From CAZBLK01 sp964492715 (lineage in GTDB: Bacteria; Bacillota; Clostridia; Lachnospirales; WRBF01), in assembly GCA_964492715.1 (NCBI GenBank), contig CAZBLK010000004.1, positions 53,782-117,781 of the forward strand: 64,000 nucleotides of DNA, given 5' to 3'. A program made the position numbers and the translations under genes. Numbering within the stretch: position 1 is the first letter of the stretch; every line of letters begins with the position of its first letter. Positions 41,854-50,593 of the stretch are shown here, piece by piece. The notes under the pieces are model-generated. The model searched no databases. It was not told where the DNA came from and worked only from the letters and a program-made list of their open reading frames with translations.

Positions 41854-41974
41854 TATTCCCCTCACACCTAAAAGTGATATTGCTATAGTATATATTTTAA
41901 CAAACTTTAAGCGCATTTGCAACTAAAAGAATTTTATCAAAACAAATTTTTAACGCACTTTAATTTTAAACATA

Positions 41975-42364
41975 CTATTTAATAATAATATCGGCGTCGT
42001 CACTTGAGCGCTCGCCTTTTGGCGTTAGCTTTATTAAAATGCCGTTAGGAAGACAAGCAGCACTTTGCCCAACTTTTAAAAGTGTGCCCGATTTTATGCA
42101 CACTTTGTCTGGGCAGTCTGATTGTTCAAAGTAAATTCCGCCGTCAGTTCCAACATGAATTTTAACATGTGGAGCTTCATCATAAACAAGCTCCATTTCA
42201 GAACTTGAAGTTAAATCAACTGTATCTATTACATTATCAAAATAGTAAACTTCTGCAATTGCCCCACCCTCTTGCAACGCACCATAGTAAAATATACCAA
42301 GGCCAACAGCAAAAACAAGCACAACTACAATAATAATAATATCACTTTTTTTAGCAAATCTCAT
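41975..42364 (-). CDS. eetA: EetA-like NusG domain II membrane protein
   Basis: About 129 residues from the ATG at 42364 (MRFAKKSDIIII), followed at once by one membrane helix; the frame extends to 42397 but without a clear ribosome site. The extracellular domain has the NusG domain II fold signature: GGIYFEQSDCPDKVCIKSG and SAACLPNGILIKL, with three conserved cysteines. It is not a transcription factor. The EetA homologue in Listeria sits with eetB in the electron-transfer locus. It may be part of an assembly or flavin/quinone-handling complex; the biochemical role is unknown. Confidence 0.82.
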   Translation of the reverse strand: MRFAKKSDIIIIVVVLVFAVGLGIFYYGALQEGGAIAEVYYFDNVIDTVDLTSSSEMELVYDEAPHVKIHVGTDGGIYFEQSDCPDKVCIKSGTLLKVGQSAACLPNGILIKLTPKGERSSDDADIIIK

Positions 42365-42453
42365 ACACTGATAATATTGGCAAATCGTCATAAACAAAGC
42401 ACTTGCTTAACCGAATTGTCAAATATAACTCCTTAGTATATCACCAAAATAAA

Positions 42454-43443
42454 TTAAGAATTTCTGTTCATAGCAGCGTCAAACATTAACACTAACCCTT
42501 GCTTTTTTTCTTCATTAATTTCAAGTACATTTATAAGCTTCATAGCTTTATCATAGCACTTTTTAGCAACCTTTTTAGCGTACTGAACGCCCTTTTTATC
42601 AGAAACTTTTTTGCAAATACCTTCAGAGTTTACTTCTCCGTTTTTAATTTGCGTTTTAAAGTCTTCGTCGTCATTGATTGCATAAATTAAAGGCAAAGTA
42701 ATAACGCCTTGTTCAAAGTCCGACTTTACAGGCTTTGCTGCCTGCGTAATGTCCGATTCATAGTCAATACAGTCATCAATAATTTGGAAAATCATTCCCA
42801 AGTAATGCCCAATTTTTGCATACTTTTTGCGATACTCTTTAGGCTCGTCGTTAAAAAACGCCCCAGCAAAAAAAGTTGTTTCAAAAAGAGCAGCAGTTTT
42901 GCCCGAAATAATTTTGTAATATTTCAAAGGCGAAATGTCAAGGTCACCGTTGCTAAGATGTTGCAAAAGTTCGCCGAAGCAAAGCTTTTTCATTGATTTA
43001 ACAATGTCAAACTCGCTTTCTCTGTCTTCATTATGTAGCCCAATTTTTCTGGCTTCTTCCAAGCACAGACAAAACAAGTAATCACCACAAATTACGGCAG
43101 TTTTTCTTCCGTAAATGCTGTTAAGCGTAGCAATGTTTCTTCTCAGCTTTGCATCGTCAATTACATCATCATGCACAAGTGTTGCAAGGTGCAAAAGTTC
43201 AATTGTAGTTGCAGCTTTTAAAGAATCCTCGGTAACTTCACCGTTTGCATTTACGGCACACGCTATTAACGCCCTAGTTCTAATGAACTTACCCTGCGAT
43301 TGTGCAAGGTGCGAGGTGTACTCCCTAATTATAAACGGTGAGCTACGAAGGATAGACTCTAACCTGCGTTTAACGTAGGTTAGAGCTTCGCCTTGCGATA
43401 ACATTATTATATCTTTCTTTTCTTTGGTTAATGCACTAGTCAT
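42454..43443 (-). CDS. dmkB: Polyprenyl diphosphate synthase (DmkB-like)
   Basis: Builds the long isoprenoid tail of a quinone. The 329-residue trans-prenyltransferase has both aspartate-rich motifs: LVHDDVIDDAKLRRN (first) and IFQIIDDCIDYESD (second). The ATG overlaps the ndh2 stop by eight bases; an ATG 39 bases downstream is an alternative. In FLEET loci DmkB supplies the tail for a demethylmenaquinone pool dedicated to electron export. The matching MenA/UbiA-type prenyltransferase (DmkA) is not in the window. Confidence 0.88.
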   Translation of the reverse strand: MTSALTKEKKDIIMLSQGEALTYVKRRLESILRSSPFIIREYTSHLAQSQGKFIRTRALIACAVNANGEVTEDSLKAATTIELLHLATLVHDDVIDDAKLRRNIATLNSIYGRKTAVICGDYLFCLCLEEARKIGLHNEDRESEFDIVKSMKKLCFGELLQHLSNGDLDISPLKYYKIISGKTAALFETTFFAGAFFNDEPKEYRKKYAKIGHYLGMIFQIIDDCIDYESDITQAAKPVKSDFEQGVITLPLIYAINDDEDFKTQIKNGEVNSEGICKKVSDKKGVQYAKKVAKKCYDKAMKLINVLEINEEKKQGLVLMFDAAMNRNS

Positions 43444-45421
43444 TGTAAATGTATAACCTTCTTACAAATCCGACCTTTTTCCAGCGTGCCTTTAACCAAG
43501 GAATTACATAATAGTCAAGGCCGAAAATAGAGCCGCCGCCAATAAGAACAGCAATGCCAGCAAAAACCATCCAGAAAGTGTTTAAGTAAAGCCCAGTTGT
43601 AGTGATAAACATAAATTGCAAAATCAATGAAAGTGCAGATGAAGCAAACGTAAACAAACCGCCCAAAAGTGAAAGACCAATTGCAATTTCAGCAACAACA
43701 ATGAAAATTTGCATTGCAAGCTGAACACCGTCGTTAGGCATTACAAATTTATCAAGGAACCAATTCATAGCAGGAATGTTAAGTTTAAACGCATAGTCGC
43801 TAAGCGTTGAGTGTGCAATTTCTTTGCCCGAAACAAAAATTGTGTCAAACAAACCAAGAATTCTCCAGTTCATAAGAGCAACTCCGGCCGAAGCAGCAGC
43901 TTCACCAGCAGCACCTGTTGCGCTAGAAGCCGCATCAGCAGCCGCACCTGTTGCAGCCGCAGCCGCATCTGAAGTAACAATACCTAAAACACTGTTGTAC
44001 CAAGCATTAGCGCCTCCAAAGAAAGCAGAAAGCTTAGGTTCTGAAAGCCAACCTTCAGTAACCTTCATAATACCTTCAAACAACCAAACGCCGCCAAGCC
44101 ACAAACGCAAAGGAACTAAAAGGAAGCTAGGTGTTCTGTTTGAGAAGTGTCCGCCCAAAAAGCTTCTTTTGTTTCGTACAACGAAAAACTCGTGCTTAAT
44201 ATAGCTAAAAATTTTATTCCAGCCAAGAACTTGAATGAAATAAATAATATTAATAAAGTGCTTTGAAAGCATTGCAAAAAATGATGGAAGGTTAAACATC
44301 ATATTTGGCAAACCAACTCTGGCTGTGCCGTACCTACCGCCCACGCAAACCATTACGCCGTGGAATGACGGGTTGTAAACTTCCTTTTCGCCCTTGCCTG
44401 TAATATCAACGTAAATGTTGTGTGCAACACAAGCAGATGAATGTTCACAGTTTTCAACCATTTGCGGAACAGGCATTTCAGCATTTTTAGGCGTATATAG
44501 CATGTTGTCACCAACAACATAAACGCTTTTGTCGTCTAAAGAACGAAGATTGTCGTCAAGTTTAATTCTGCCTCTGCCTGCGCTTTGAAGTGTTTTAGCA
44601 CATTCGTTTGTAATGTCAGCACTTTCTATACCAGCAGCCCAAACAACAGTTCCTGCAACGTGCTTTGTAACTTTGTCGCCTTTTTTCAACTCAATAAAGT
44701 CAGCGCCAATGCCAGAAACACCTGAGCCCATCCTTACTTCAACGCCCATTTTTTGAAGCCTTTTTTCAACCTTGTTTGTAAGCTTTTCTGGGAGTATAGG
44801 CATAAGCCTTGGTAAAACGTCGGCTACAACAAGCTTCACCATTTCACGAGGAATTTCATATTTTTCGCAAAGAATTGGCGCATATTCTGCAAGCTCGCCA
44901 ATCATTTCAATTCCTGTAAAGCCTGCACCAACAACGTAGAAAGTGAGAAGCTTCTTCTTCTCATTCAAGTCAGTTTCAGTAGCCGCAAGCCTAAAGCAAG
45001 TTTGAATGCGCTCTCTCAAAAGCACTGCGTCATCAAAAGACCATAGCTTGTAAGAAAATTCTTCTGCCCCAGGAACACCAAAGAAAGTTGGTTTTGAACC
45101 TGCTGCCATAACAAGATAGTCATACTTATAAGTTGCAACAGTACCTTCAACCTTTTTACCAGCAAAGTCAACGTTTTTAACTGTATCAAGTTTAACGTTA
45201 ACACGACGACCAGCAAAAACTTTAGCAAGGCTAATTTTAATGCTGTCCTCGTCAACACGCCCAGCTGCAACTTCGTGCAACTCCGTAAGCATTGTGTGGT
45301 ATGGGTTTTTGTCAATAATTGTAATGTTTACGTTTGCGTTCTTTCTGAATTTCTTTTCAAGGTTTTTGGCAGTTAAAATACCGCCATAGCCAGCACCTAC
45401 TATTACAATATTGGTAGCCAT
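43436..45421 (-). CDS. ndh2: Type II NADH dehydrogenase with C-terminal membrane domain
   Basis: A 661-residue flavoprotein. The N-terminal 410 residues are NDH-2: FAD site VIVGAGYGGILTAKNLEKKF, YDYLVMAAGS, NAD site FYVVGAGFTGIEMIGELAEY, and VYVVGDNMLY. A DoxX-like membrane domain follows (helices near 425-450, 560-590 and 595-645), interrupted by a loop of about 35 residues rich in Ala, Ser and Gly (about 478-512). Ordinary NDH-2 lacks these helices; the Listeria FLEET Ndh2 has a C-terminal membrane extension. GAAGGGGAG precedes the ATG. It heads the locus and should pass electrons from NADH to quinone. Confidence 0.92.
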   Translation of the reverse strand: MATNIVIVGAGYGGILTAKNLEKKFRKNANVNITIIDKNPYHTMLTELHEVAAGRVDEDSIKISLAKVFAGRRVNVKLDTVKNVDFAGKKVEGTVATYKYDYLVMAAGSKPTFFGVPGAEEFSYKLWSFDDAVLLRERIQTCFRLAATETDLNEKKKLLTFYVVGAGFTGIEMIGELAEYAPILCEKYEIPREMVKLVVADVLPRLMPILPEKLTNKVEKRLQKMGVEVRMGSGVSGIGADFIELKKGDKVTKHVAGTVVWAAGIESADITNECAKTLQSAGRGRIKLDDNLRSLDDKSVYVVGDNMLYTPKNAEMPVPQMVENCEHSSACVAHNIYVDITGKGEKEVYNPSFHGVMVCVGGRYGTARVGLPNMMFNLPSFFAMLSKHFINIIYFIQVLGWNKIFSYIKHEFFVVRNKRSFLGGHFSNRTPSFLLVPLRLWLGGVWLFEGIMKVTEGWLSEPKLSAFFGGANAWYNSVLGIVTSDAAAAATGAAADAASSATGAAGEAAASAGVALMNWRILGLFDTIFVSGKEIAHSTLSDYAFKLNIPAMNWFLDKFVMPNDGVQLAMQIFIVVAEIAIGLSLLGGLFTFASSALSLILQFMFITTTGLYLNTFWMVFAGIAVLIGGGSIFGLDYYVIPWLKARWKKVGFVRRLYIYND

Positions 45422-45484
45422 GTTTCTCCCCTTCGTCTTATTTATTTAAAGCTTTTTAAGAATTTAGAAGTAATGTTATAATCG

Positions 45485-45521
45485 GCTGTTTAAAAAACCC
45501 ACAAAAAGCTGTTTAAAAAAC
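45485..45521 (-). repeat. Direct repeat GCTGTTTAAAAAAC x2 before ndh2
   Basis: Two identical 14-base copies start 23 bases apart, about two helical turns, 64-100 bases before the ndh2 start. The spacing fits a regulator binding on one face of DNA, or paired RNA signals in the leader. Confidence 0.6.
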
Positions 45522-45704
45522 GTGCCATAATCCAAATAAATATGTAGATTACAATGCAAACTGTATATTCACGTTATTTCATTTTACATAATATACAGTA
45601 TACATAGTGAATATAACATAAGAACTAGACTTAGTTTGTCATTTTTTTCACAATTCATGCCGAAAAACTTTAAAGACGTTCCTTGCAAAATTTTAATTAA
45701 AACC

Positions 45705-45900
45705 AATTTAGCTCTAACACCTCTAATTAAGTTCAAGTCAAAAACCTTTTTATCATCAAGGCAACATTAGAGCAATTACAGTAAATAATAATACGATAAA
45801 ACTTATATCAATTATTTATGAAATTGCCATAGTCATGTTTGGGTTGCGTTAATGAGAAAAAGGTTTTTATACCCTATTTCTTAAAAGCTCTAATTTAACA
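45705..45900. repeat. Imperfect palindromic element, third type
   Basis: AAAAACCTTTTTATCATCAA (45740-45759) is matched in inverse by AATGAGAAAAAGGTTTTTAT (about 45851-45870). GCAAC, CAATT and AATAAT blocks continue the inverted match toward the centre, and GCTCTAA/TTAGAGC motifs lie at the edges. It is unrelated in sequence to the elements at 2170 and 34625 but of similar design. Confidence 0.5.
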
Positions 45901-45998
45901 AAATAACATAAAACAATTGTTAATTCGACAATATAAACATTTAAACGCTTTGACCTTTGCAAAAGCAAAATTGTTTTATTTATGTGTATGTTTTAAAC

Positions 45999-46027
45999 AT
46001 TGTATAACAAATTTCAAACTTTGTCAA
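45999..46027 (-). promoter_or_regulatory. Candidate promoter of the electron-transfer locus
   Basis: Minus strand: TTGACA (46022-46027), 17-base spacer, TACAAT (45999-46004). It would give ndh2 a leader of about 570 bases that includes the palindrome and repeats. Confidence 0.5.
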
Positions 46028-46125
46028 CAATGCACAAAATGGAATAAAAAAATCACAGCTGTTTGAAATTTTTGGCAAAAACAATATATTTTAACCTATA
46101 TAAAATTTAACTTTCTAACGATAAT

Positions 46126-46164
46126 GGCAAGGGGGAGCCTAACGCCTAGCCGTTTTTTGTTTTG
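46126..46164 (+). terminator. Orphan terminator-like hairpin
   Basis: GGCAAGG and CCTAGCC pair with one mismatch around GGGAGCCTAACG, followed by GTTTTTTGTTTT. No gene precedes it on this strand for 700 bases, so it could end a small RNA. I see no convincing promoter for one. Confidence 0.35.
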
Positions 46165-46306
46165 ACTTATAGACAATGTAGATTAAAAATGGAATTTCTA
46201 CAACAAATTTCTAATCATCAAACATGCCCAAGTGAAAACTGATTGTATGTACCATTTTCGCTTATCCAACATAAAATATTAATAGTTTTATGAAGGGGCT
46301 GATTTT

Positions 46307-47443
46307 GTGGACAATATTCAAGTTATTGTTGAGTGCACGATGAACGACGAGCGGGAGCTTTTAATCTCACGCCTTGGAAAGCTTAAATACAGATTACCAA
46401 TTATTAACTCTTATGTTGTTGAAATACCAGCTGACTCGTATGAAGTTTTAAGCGGCTTAGAGGGGATTAAAGCTGTCCACAAAAACAACTGCATTACTGC
46501 ACAAATGAACGTGGCAAGAAAAGCAGTTAGTGCAGACAAAGTTCAAAGCAAAGGCGTGACAGGACGTGGCATTACAATAGCAGTTTTAGACACAGGCGTT
46601 GCACCCGTAGACGACCTTGTTCTTCCCAAAAACAGAATTATAGCATTTAAAGACTTTGTTAACGGCGAAACAGAACCCTACGACGATAATTGCCACGGCA
46701 CACATGTAGCAGGCATCGCCGCAGGCAACGGCTACCGTTCAAAGGGCAAATACATGGGCATTTCCCCCGAAGCAAACATTGTCGCCGTAAAAATTCTTGA
46801 CGATGAAGGAAAAGGCAATGCAGGTGACGTGCTTGCTGGAATTCAGTGGATTGTTGACAACAAAGAACGTTATAATATTCGGGTAGCCAATTTGTCAATT
46901 GGAACAGATGATATTGGGTCGAAAGACCCGCTGGTAAGGGCAGTAGAGGCAGCCTGGGATGCTGGTATAGTCATGACAATAGCCGCAGGAAACAACGGCC
47001 CAAGCCCAAACACTGTCACTTCGCCAGGAATAAGCCGAAAAGTAATTACAGTAGGCGCTTCGGACGATAATAAAACTGTTACAATTTGGGGGGATACACT
47101 GCAAAACTTTTCGGGGCGTGGGCCTACAGGTGAATGTATAGTTAAACCAGACATAATAGCACCTGGCTCTGACATTGTTTCTTGCTTATCCTCGTCAGTT
47201 TCTATAAGCTCAATGGAAGCAAAAAAGCTAAAAATAGTTGACAAGTTTTATACACAAATGAGCGGAACATCAATGTCAACGCCAATTGTGGCAGGTGCAG
47301 TTGCAAGCCTTTTGCAAAGAAAGCCAAACCTAACACCAGACCAAGTTAAACTAAAATTAAAATATAGCACAGTTAGCTTAAACTATTCTCAAAACCAACA
47401 AGGCTGGGGGCTATTAAATGTTGAAAGGTTTGTTTTGTCTTAA
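46307..47443 (+). CDS. Intracellular subtilisin-like serine protease
   Basis: A 378-residue S8 peptidase with GTG start (AAGGGG eight bases upstream). It has no signal peptide; an N-terminal inhibitor_I9-like propeptide region spans about residues 1-65. The catalytic triad is in AVLDTGVAPVDD, DDNCHGTHVAGIAAG and SGTSMSTPIVAGAV; the oxyanion Asn is in IAAGNNGPSP. Its length and lack of export signal resemble AprX/IspA-type cytosolic subtilases, which in Bacillus are stationary-phase or sporulation proteins. It is followed after 32 bases by a small gene, probably in the same transcript. Confidence 0.9.
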   Translation: MDNIQVIVECTMNDERELLISRLGKLKYRLPIINSYVVEIPADSYEVLSGLEGIKAVHKNNCITAQMNVARKAVSADKVQSKGVTGRGITIAVLDTGVAPVDDLVLPKNRIIAFKDFVNGETEPYDDNCHGTHVAGIAAGNGYRSKGKYMGISPEANIVAVKILDDEGKGNAGDVLAGIQWIVDNKERYNIRVANLSIGTDDIGSKDPLVRAVEAAWDAGIVMTIAAGNNGPSPNTVTSPGISRKVITVGASDDNKTVTIWGDTLQNFSGRGPTGECIVKPDIIAPGSDIVSCLSSSVSISSMEAKKLKIVDKFYTQMSGTSMSTPIVAGAVASLLQRKPNLTPDQVKLKLKYSTVSLNYSQNQQGWGLLNVERFVLS

Positions 47444-47475
47444 ATTGTTATATTATATAGCTTAGGGGGGTAACC

Positions 47476-47868
47476 ATGTTAAACAACATTTCAAGTGAAA
47501 TATCAAAAATACTTCACGAAGAAGTTAATAAACATAGGGCTAGTGTGCAAAAAAACCAATACAAGGAAGTCGAGCTTCTAAACGCCTTCAAAGCATTTAT
47601 GCCAAGCGAAAACCACAAGGCAATTGACGAAGCCGTAAATATGTTTTATATGCTAAACACAGTACAGCAAATTCAAAGAGAGCTTAACAAACCCGCTCAA
47701 AAAGCAATTTCTGCCGCCTCTACAAACCCACAAAAGCGACAAGGCGACAAATCTGTGCACAAAGACGGCGTTTATGATGTTGACATGTCGTGCATAAAGC
47801 GCAAGCAAAGCAATGCCGAAAGCATTTCGGGCATGATGATGATAATGGCACTTATGGGGGTACTTTAA
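47476..47868 (+). CDS. Small uncharacterised protein downstream of the subtilase
   Basis: A 130-residue protein with no signal peptide or membrane segment. The first 75 residues look helical and charged (ISKILHEEVNKHRASVQKNQ, DEAVNMFYMLNTVQQIQREL). A polar linker follows, then a short Met-rich end (SGMMMIMALMGVL). AGGGGGG precedes the ATG. I do not recognise the family. Linkage to the protease suggests a substrate, inhibitor or sporulation partner, but nothing in its sequence proves this. Confidence 0.65.
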   Translation: MLNNISSEISKILHEEVNKHRASVQKNQYKEVELLNAFKAFMPSENHKAIDEAVNMFYMLNTVQQIQRELNKPAQKAISAASTNPQKRQGDKSVHKDGVYDVDMSCIKRKQSNAESISGMMMIMALMGVL

Positions 47869-47874
47869 TTTGTG

Positions 47875-47898
47875 TGCATATGACTTTAGTCATATGCA
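47875..47898. terminator. Perfect stem-loop between convergent genes
   Basis: TGCATATGAC and GTCATATGCA pair around a four-base loop between the small gene and spoIIP. There is no long T-run on either side, so it may be a weak terminator or a 3'-end stabiliser. Confidence 0.5.
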
Positions 47899-47925
47899 AC
47901 TCTACATATTTATTTGTTGGATAAT

Positions 47926-48909
47926 TTATTTATCTGACAAAACAGAAACCAAAATTTCGGCAAGCGGCTTCATTGCATTTTTAGCTTCTTCAACAGTGCT
48001 TGTGTCTGCGCCAACTTCAACAAGAAGTGACTTTGGCAAAAGGTGTAAACTATATCTATATGGCTTAATGTAAATTTTTCGCATAAGCCCTTTGTAAAGT
48101 TCATTTGCTTTTAACTGCATTTGAAGGCTAAACGCAAAGTTTTCTTCCAAAAAAGCGTTTGCCTCGTGAGGACGTTCAACAGGTTTTCCGTTGTCGTCAT
48201 ACCGTGTTATGCCGTTTACAAACATTAGCTGTGCTGTAGGCTTTTCATTAATGTCTGTTACAAGCTTTTCTCCGTTTAAAACTCCATCTCTGTGAACATC
48301 AATTGCAACTTCAACTGTCGGATATTTTTCCAAAAGCTTTTTCACAGCAGGCTCCATCTTTTCATAGCTACCTTCACGGTGAACTTCTCCGTCCTTAAAG
48401 TCATATGTTCCATAGTCATGCACAACAGAAATGTTGTAGTCGTTTACTAAAATTTTCGCAAGCTCGCTTCCAACGCCAACAATTGTGTCGCCAATTTCTC
48501 CTTCCCTTGAGTCTGCAAACGCTTCCTGAGAATGAGTGTGAAAAATTAACACCTTCGGCTCTTTTTTTGCATTTGCCTTTATGTCAGTCTTTAAATTTAC
48601 TTTTAAAAGCCGTTTAATGTCCAAGTCGTCCTCGGTTACGTATGCGCCTTTTTCAATCGTGTAAACAAATTTCAAAATCTCTTCAAATGATTTTATTGAG
48701 CCAACAGTTTCAGCCGTTGGAAAGTCTTTGCTTTGCACAAAAACAGACGTGGCAGTTTCTAAGCTAAATTCAAGAGCATTTTTTAAAGATAACGCAAACT
48801 CGTCTATTGTTTTATCAACTTTATTAAACCAAACAAGTTTAACTGCTAACCCTGCAACTAAAACAAAAAAAAGTACACATATTAGAAATAAATAACTGTT
48901 CTTTTTCAT
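47926..48909 (-). CDS. spoIIP: Stage II sporulation protein P
   Basis: Peptidoglycan amidase/endopeptidase that, with SpoIID and SpoIIM, thins the septal wall and drives forespore engulfment. It has 327 residues from the ATG at 48909 (GAGGTGGGG before it), with an N-terminal membrane anchor (SYLFLICVLFFVLVAGLAV). The conserved blocks are KVLIFHTHSQEAFA, VGVGSELAKIL, VEVAIDVHRDG and LLVEVGADTSTVEEA, which include the zinc-binding His and Glu residues. It is strong evidence that the organism forms spores. Confidence 0.93.
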   Translation of the reverse strand: MKKNSYLFLICVLFFVLVAGLAVKLVWFNKVDKTIDEFALSLKNALEFSLETATSVFVQSKDFPTAETVGSIKSFEEILKFVYTIEKGAYVTEDDLDIKRLLKVNLKTDIKANAKKEPKVLIFHTHSQEAFADSREGEIGDTIVGVGSELAKILVNDYNISVVHDYGTYDFKDGEVHREGSYEKMEPAVKKLLEKYPTVEVAIDVHRDGVLNGEKLVTDINEKPTAQLMFVNGITRYDDNGKPVERPHEANAFLEENFAFSLQMQLKANELYKGLMRKIYIKPYRYSLHLLPKSLLVEVGADTSTVEEAKNAMKPLAEILVSVLSDK

Positions 48910-48985
48910 TCCCCACCTCACATTTTCACCTAATAGCAATACCAGTTTTTCCAATAACCAATGTCAATTAAAAACGGAAATGCTA

Positions 48986-49010
48986 TAAAAAAAGCCCGCC
49001 GTAGGCGGGC
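48986..49010 (-). terminator. Terminator after sipL
   Basis: Minus strand: GCCCGCC-TAC-GGCGGGC stem followed by TTTTTTT. Confidence 0.92.
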
Positions 49011-49016
49011 AAATCT

Positions 49017-50585
49017 TTACTCAACTTTTTTAAGCACCAACAGCTTTTGCCCAGCAAAAACTTTGTTAGGGTTTTCAATTTCGTTTACAGCCAAAAGCTC
49101 GTCAATAGCAGTGTTGTATTTTTTGGCAATTTTCCAAAGGTCGTCGCCTTGCTGAACCACATAAATTGTCATGCTTGCCATGCTTTCAAGCGCTGCTTTA
49201 TCCATGTCAAAAAACTCGATATCCGTAATTATGTTAACTTCTTTTTCACGGTAAACGTTTGTGTTGTGGCTTAACAAAAACCTAAGCTCCATTTCACGTC
49301 CGCTTAGCATGTTAAAGCTTACATGCTCAACGCTTGTAACAACCGAAACTTCCATTCCCGAAGTTGCACCTTTTGTTTCAATAACTTGGCGATAAGGAAT
49401 AACAGTTTTATAAGAGTACAAAGGTGCTTCGTCACTTTCGGCAATATACAAAGCGTTTGCTTCAATAGAACCTTCAACAATTACTTTGTCCTCAATTACT
49501 TTTATTTCATGTACAAACGACTTGCCCTTTGCAGAAAAAATTTGCAAAATATCTGGGCAACTTTCGTCAAGCGTTACAACTTCCTTAATCGGGCTTTGGT
49601 TTTTGTTGTGGCAAACAAGCTTTGAGTATTTAATAGGGCTTTTCTTAATGTCAAGCGTTTTGTTAATGCAGTACGCATCTTCCAAAATTTCAATGTTTTG
49701 GCTATTTGTAAGCTTTACCGTTGAGTTAATAGTAACTTCAAGGTTTAACGCCCTGTCCTCGCCATCTTCGTCTTGCTGAAGCTGAATATACTGGTCGCTT
49801 ACAACAAGCGTAACATCTGCATACATGTCGTCTTTTGCGTTTGCAATTTCAATTGCGCCCGAAAACGGCACTTCATGCTCGGAAAGCTCTAAAATGCTGT
49901 TCTCGTTGTCGCCCCTGTACAAAACTGCAACAACAAGCTCGCCAGAAACATTCACCCTGCCGCCCTGAACTTTGCAGTCTTTGTTTGCAATTGTTACAGA
50001 CGTTTGAAGAATTTCTCTAATGTTTGGCTTGCCAGCTTCTAGCATAAGCAAGTTTTTAGCAATTATTTTTTCTGTTTTGTTGTCGATAGTTTTTGTTATT
50101 GAAATGCTACTTTTTAGCATTTGGTTTTCTGGAATTTCTTTAATGTTCGTTACCGCTTCGTGAACCTCGGTGTTGCTTGCACTTGCTGTCACATCAACAA
50201 TTGCTCTGTAGTTCACCTTGCGGTCGTTTATCATGCGGTAGTCTATGTGTGCAATTTCAGCTTGGGCTTCTACCCAAGTTTCCTTTGTTACACCGTCCAT
50301 GTTTATAAAATCATCAATGGACATAGTTACATTCATACTATGTACTGGGCTTTGGCTGCCCCTTGCTAGGTATAAAAGCGAAATATCAAGCTTACCCATA
50401 AAGTTAATTCTATCCTGTGAAAGCTCGATACGGTCGATAGTTGTGCCTGCATCTGCTTGAAGAACAACAGACATGTCTGGCTTTGAGTCTGGCACAATTA
50501 AGTCACCTTCTATCAAAACTTGCGTCGTTTGTCTGCCTATCTTTTGGTCAAGTGCAGTGCGTTCCTTAACTAGCTCTTTATACAT
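49017..50585 (-). CDS. sipL: SipL-like spore-coat morphogenesis protein (SPOCS and LysM domains)
   Basis: A 522-residue cytosolic protein with repeated SPOCS (DUF3794) modules and a C-terminal LysM domain (YVVQQGDDLWKIAKKYNTAI; about 473-518). The SPOCS hallmark VLIEGDLIVPDSKPDMSVVL opens the protein, and later modules carry VNVSGELVVAVLYRGD and VIVEGSIEANALYIAESD. In Clostridioides difficile SipL binds SpoIVA through its LysM domain and is needed for coat assembly. The order SPOCS x several then LysM matches. The ribosome site lies in a hairpin (see 50594-50638). It follows sigH by 87 bases and has its own terminator. Confidence 0.88.
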   Translation of the reverse strand: MYKELVKERTALDQKIGRQTTQVLIEGDLIVPDSKPDMSVVLQADAGTTIDRIELSQDRINFMGKLDISLLYLARGSQSPVHSMNVTMSIDDFINMDGVTKETWVEAQAEIAHIDYRMINDRKVNYRAIVDVTASASNTEVHEAVTNIKEIPENQMLKSSISITKTIDNKTEKIIAKNLLMLEAGKPNIREILQTSVTIANKDCKVQGGRVNVSGELVVAVLYRGDNENSILELSEHEVPFSGAIEIANAKDDMYADVTLVVSDQYIQLQQDEDGEDRALNLEVTINSTVKLTNSQNIEILEDAYCINKTLDIKKSPIKYSKLVCHNKNQSPIKEVVTLDESCPDILQIFSAKGKSFVHEIKVIEDKVIVEGSIEANALYIAESDEAPLYSYKTVIPYRQVIETKGATSGMEVSVVTSVEHVSFNMLSGREMELRFLLSHNTNVYREKEVNIITDIEFFDMDKAALESMASMTIYVVQQGDDLWKIAKKYNTAIDELLAVNEIENPNKVFAGQKLLVLKKVE

Positions 50586-50593
50586 AAAAAAAT

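Larger units (their letters stand above)
45422..46306. other. 885-base intergenic region upstream of ndh2
   Basis: No gene recognised. It contains a direct repeat GCTGTTTAAAAAAC (45485-45498 and 45508-45521), inverted TATATTCAC/GTGAATATA (45564-45572 and 45607-45615), a long imperfect palindrome (about 45705-45900), a minus-strand promoter (45999-46027) and a plus-strand terminator-like hairpin (46126-46160). It is the control region for the electron-transfer locus on one side and the subtilase gene on the other. Confidence 0.6.

Noticed and set aside
41975..42397. NusG transcription factor
   Set aside because: It has a membrane helix and only NusG domain II with cysteines; the NGN and KOW domains of NusG are missing.
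43824..44204. Plus-strand Ala/Pro-rich frame opposite ndh2
   Set aside because: It arises from the Ala-rich codons of ndh2 read on the opposite strand and has no ribosome site.
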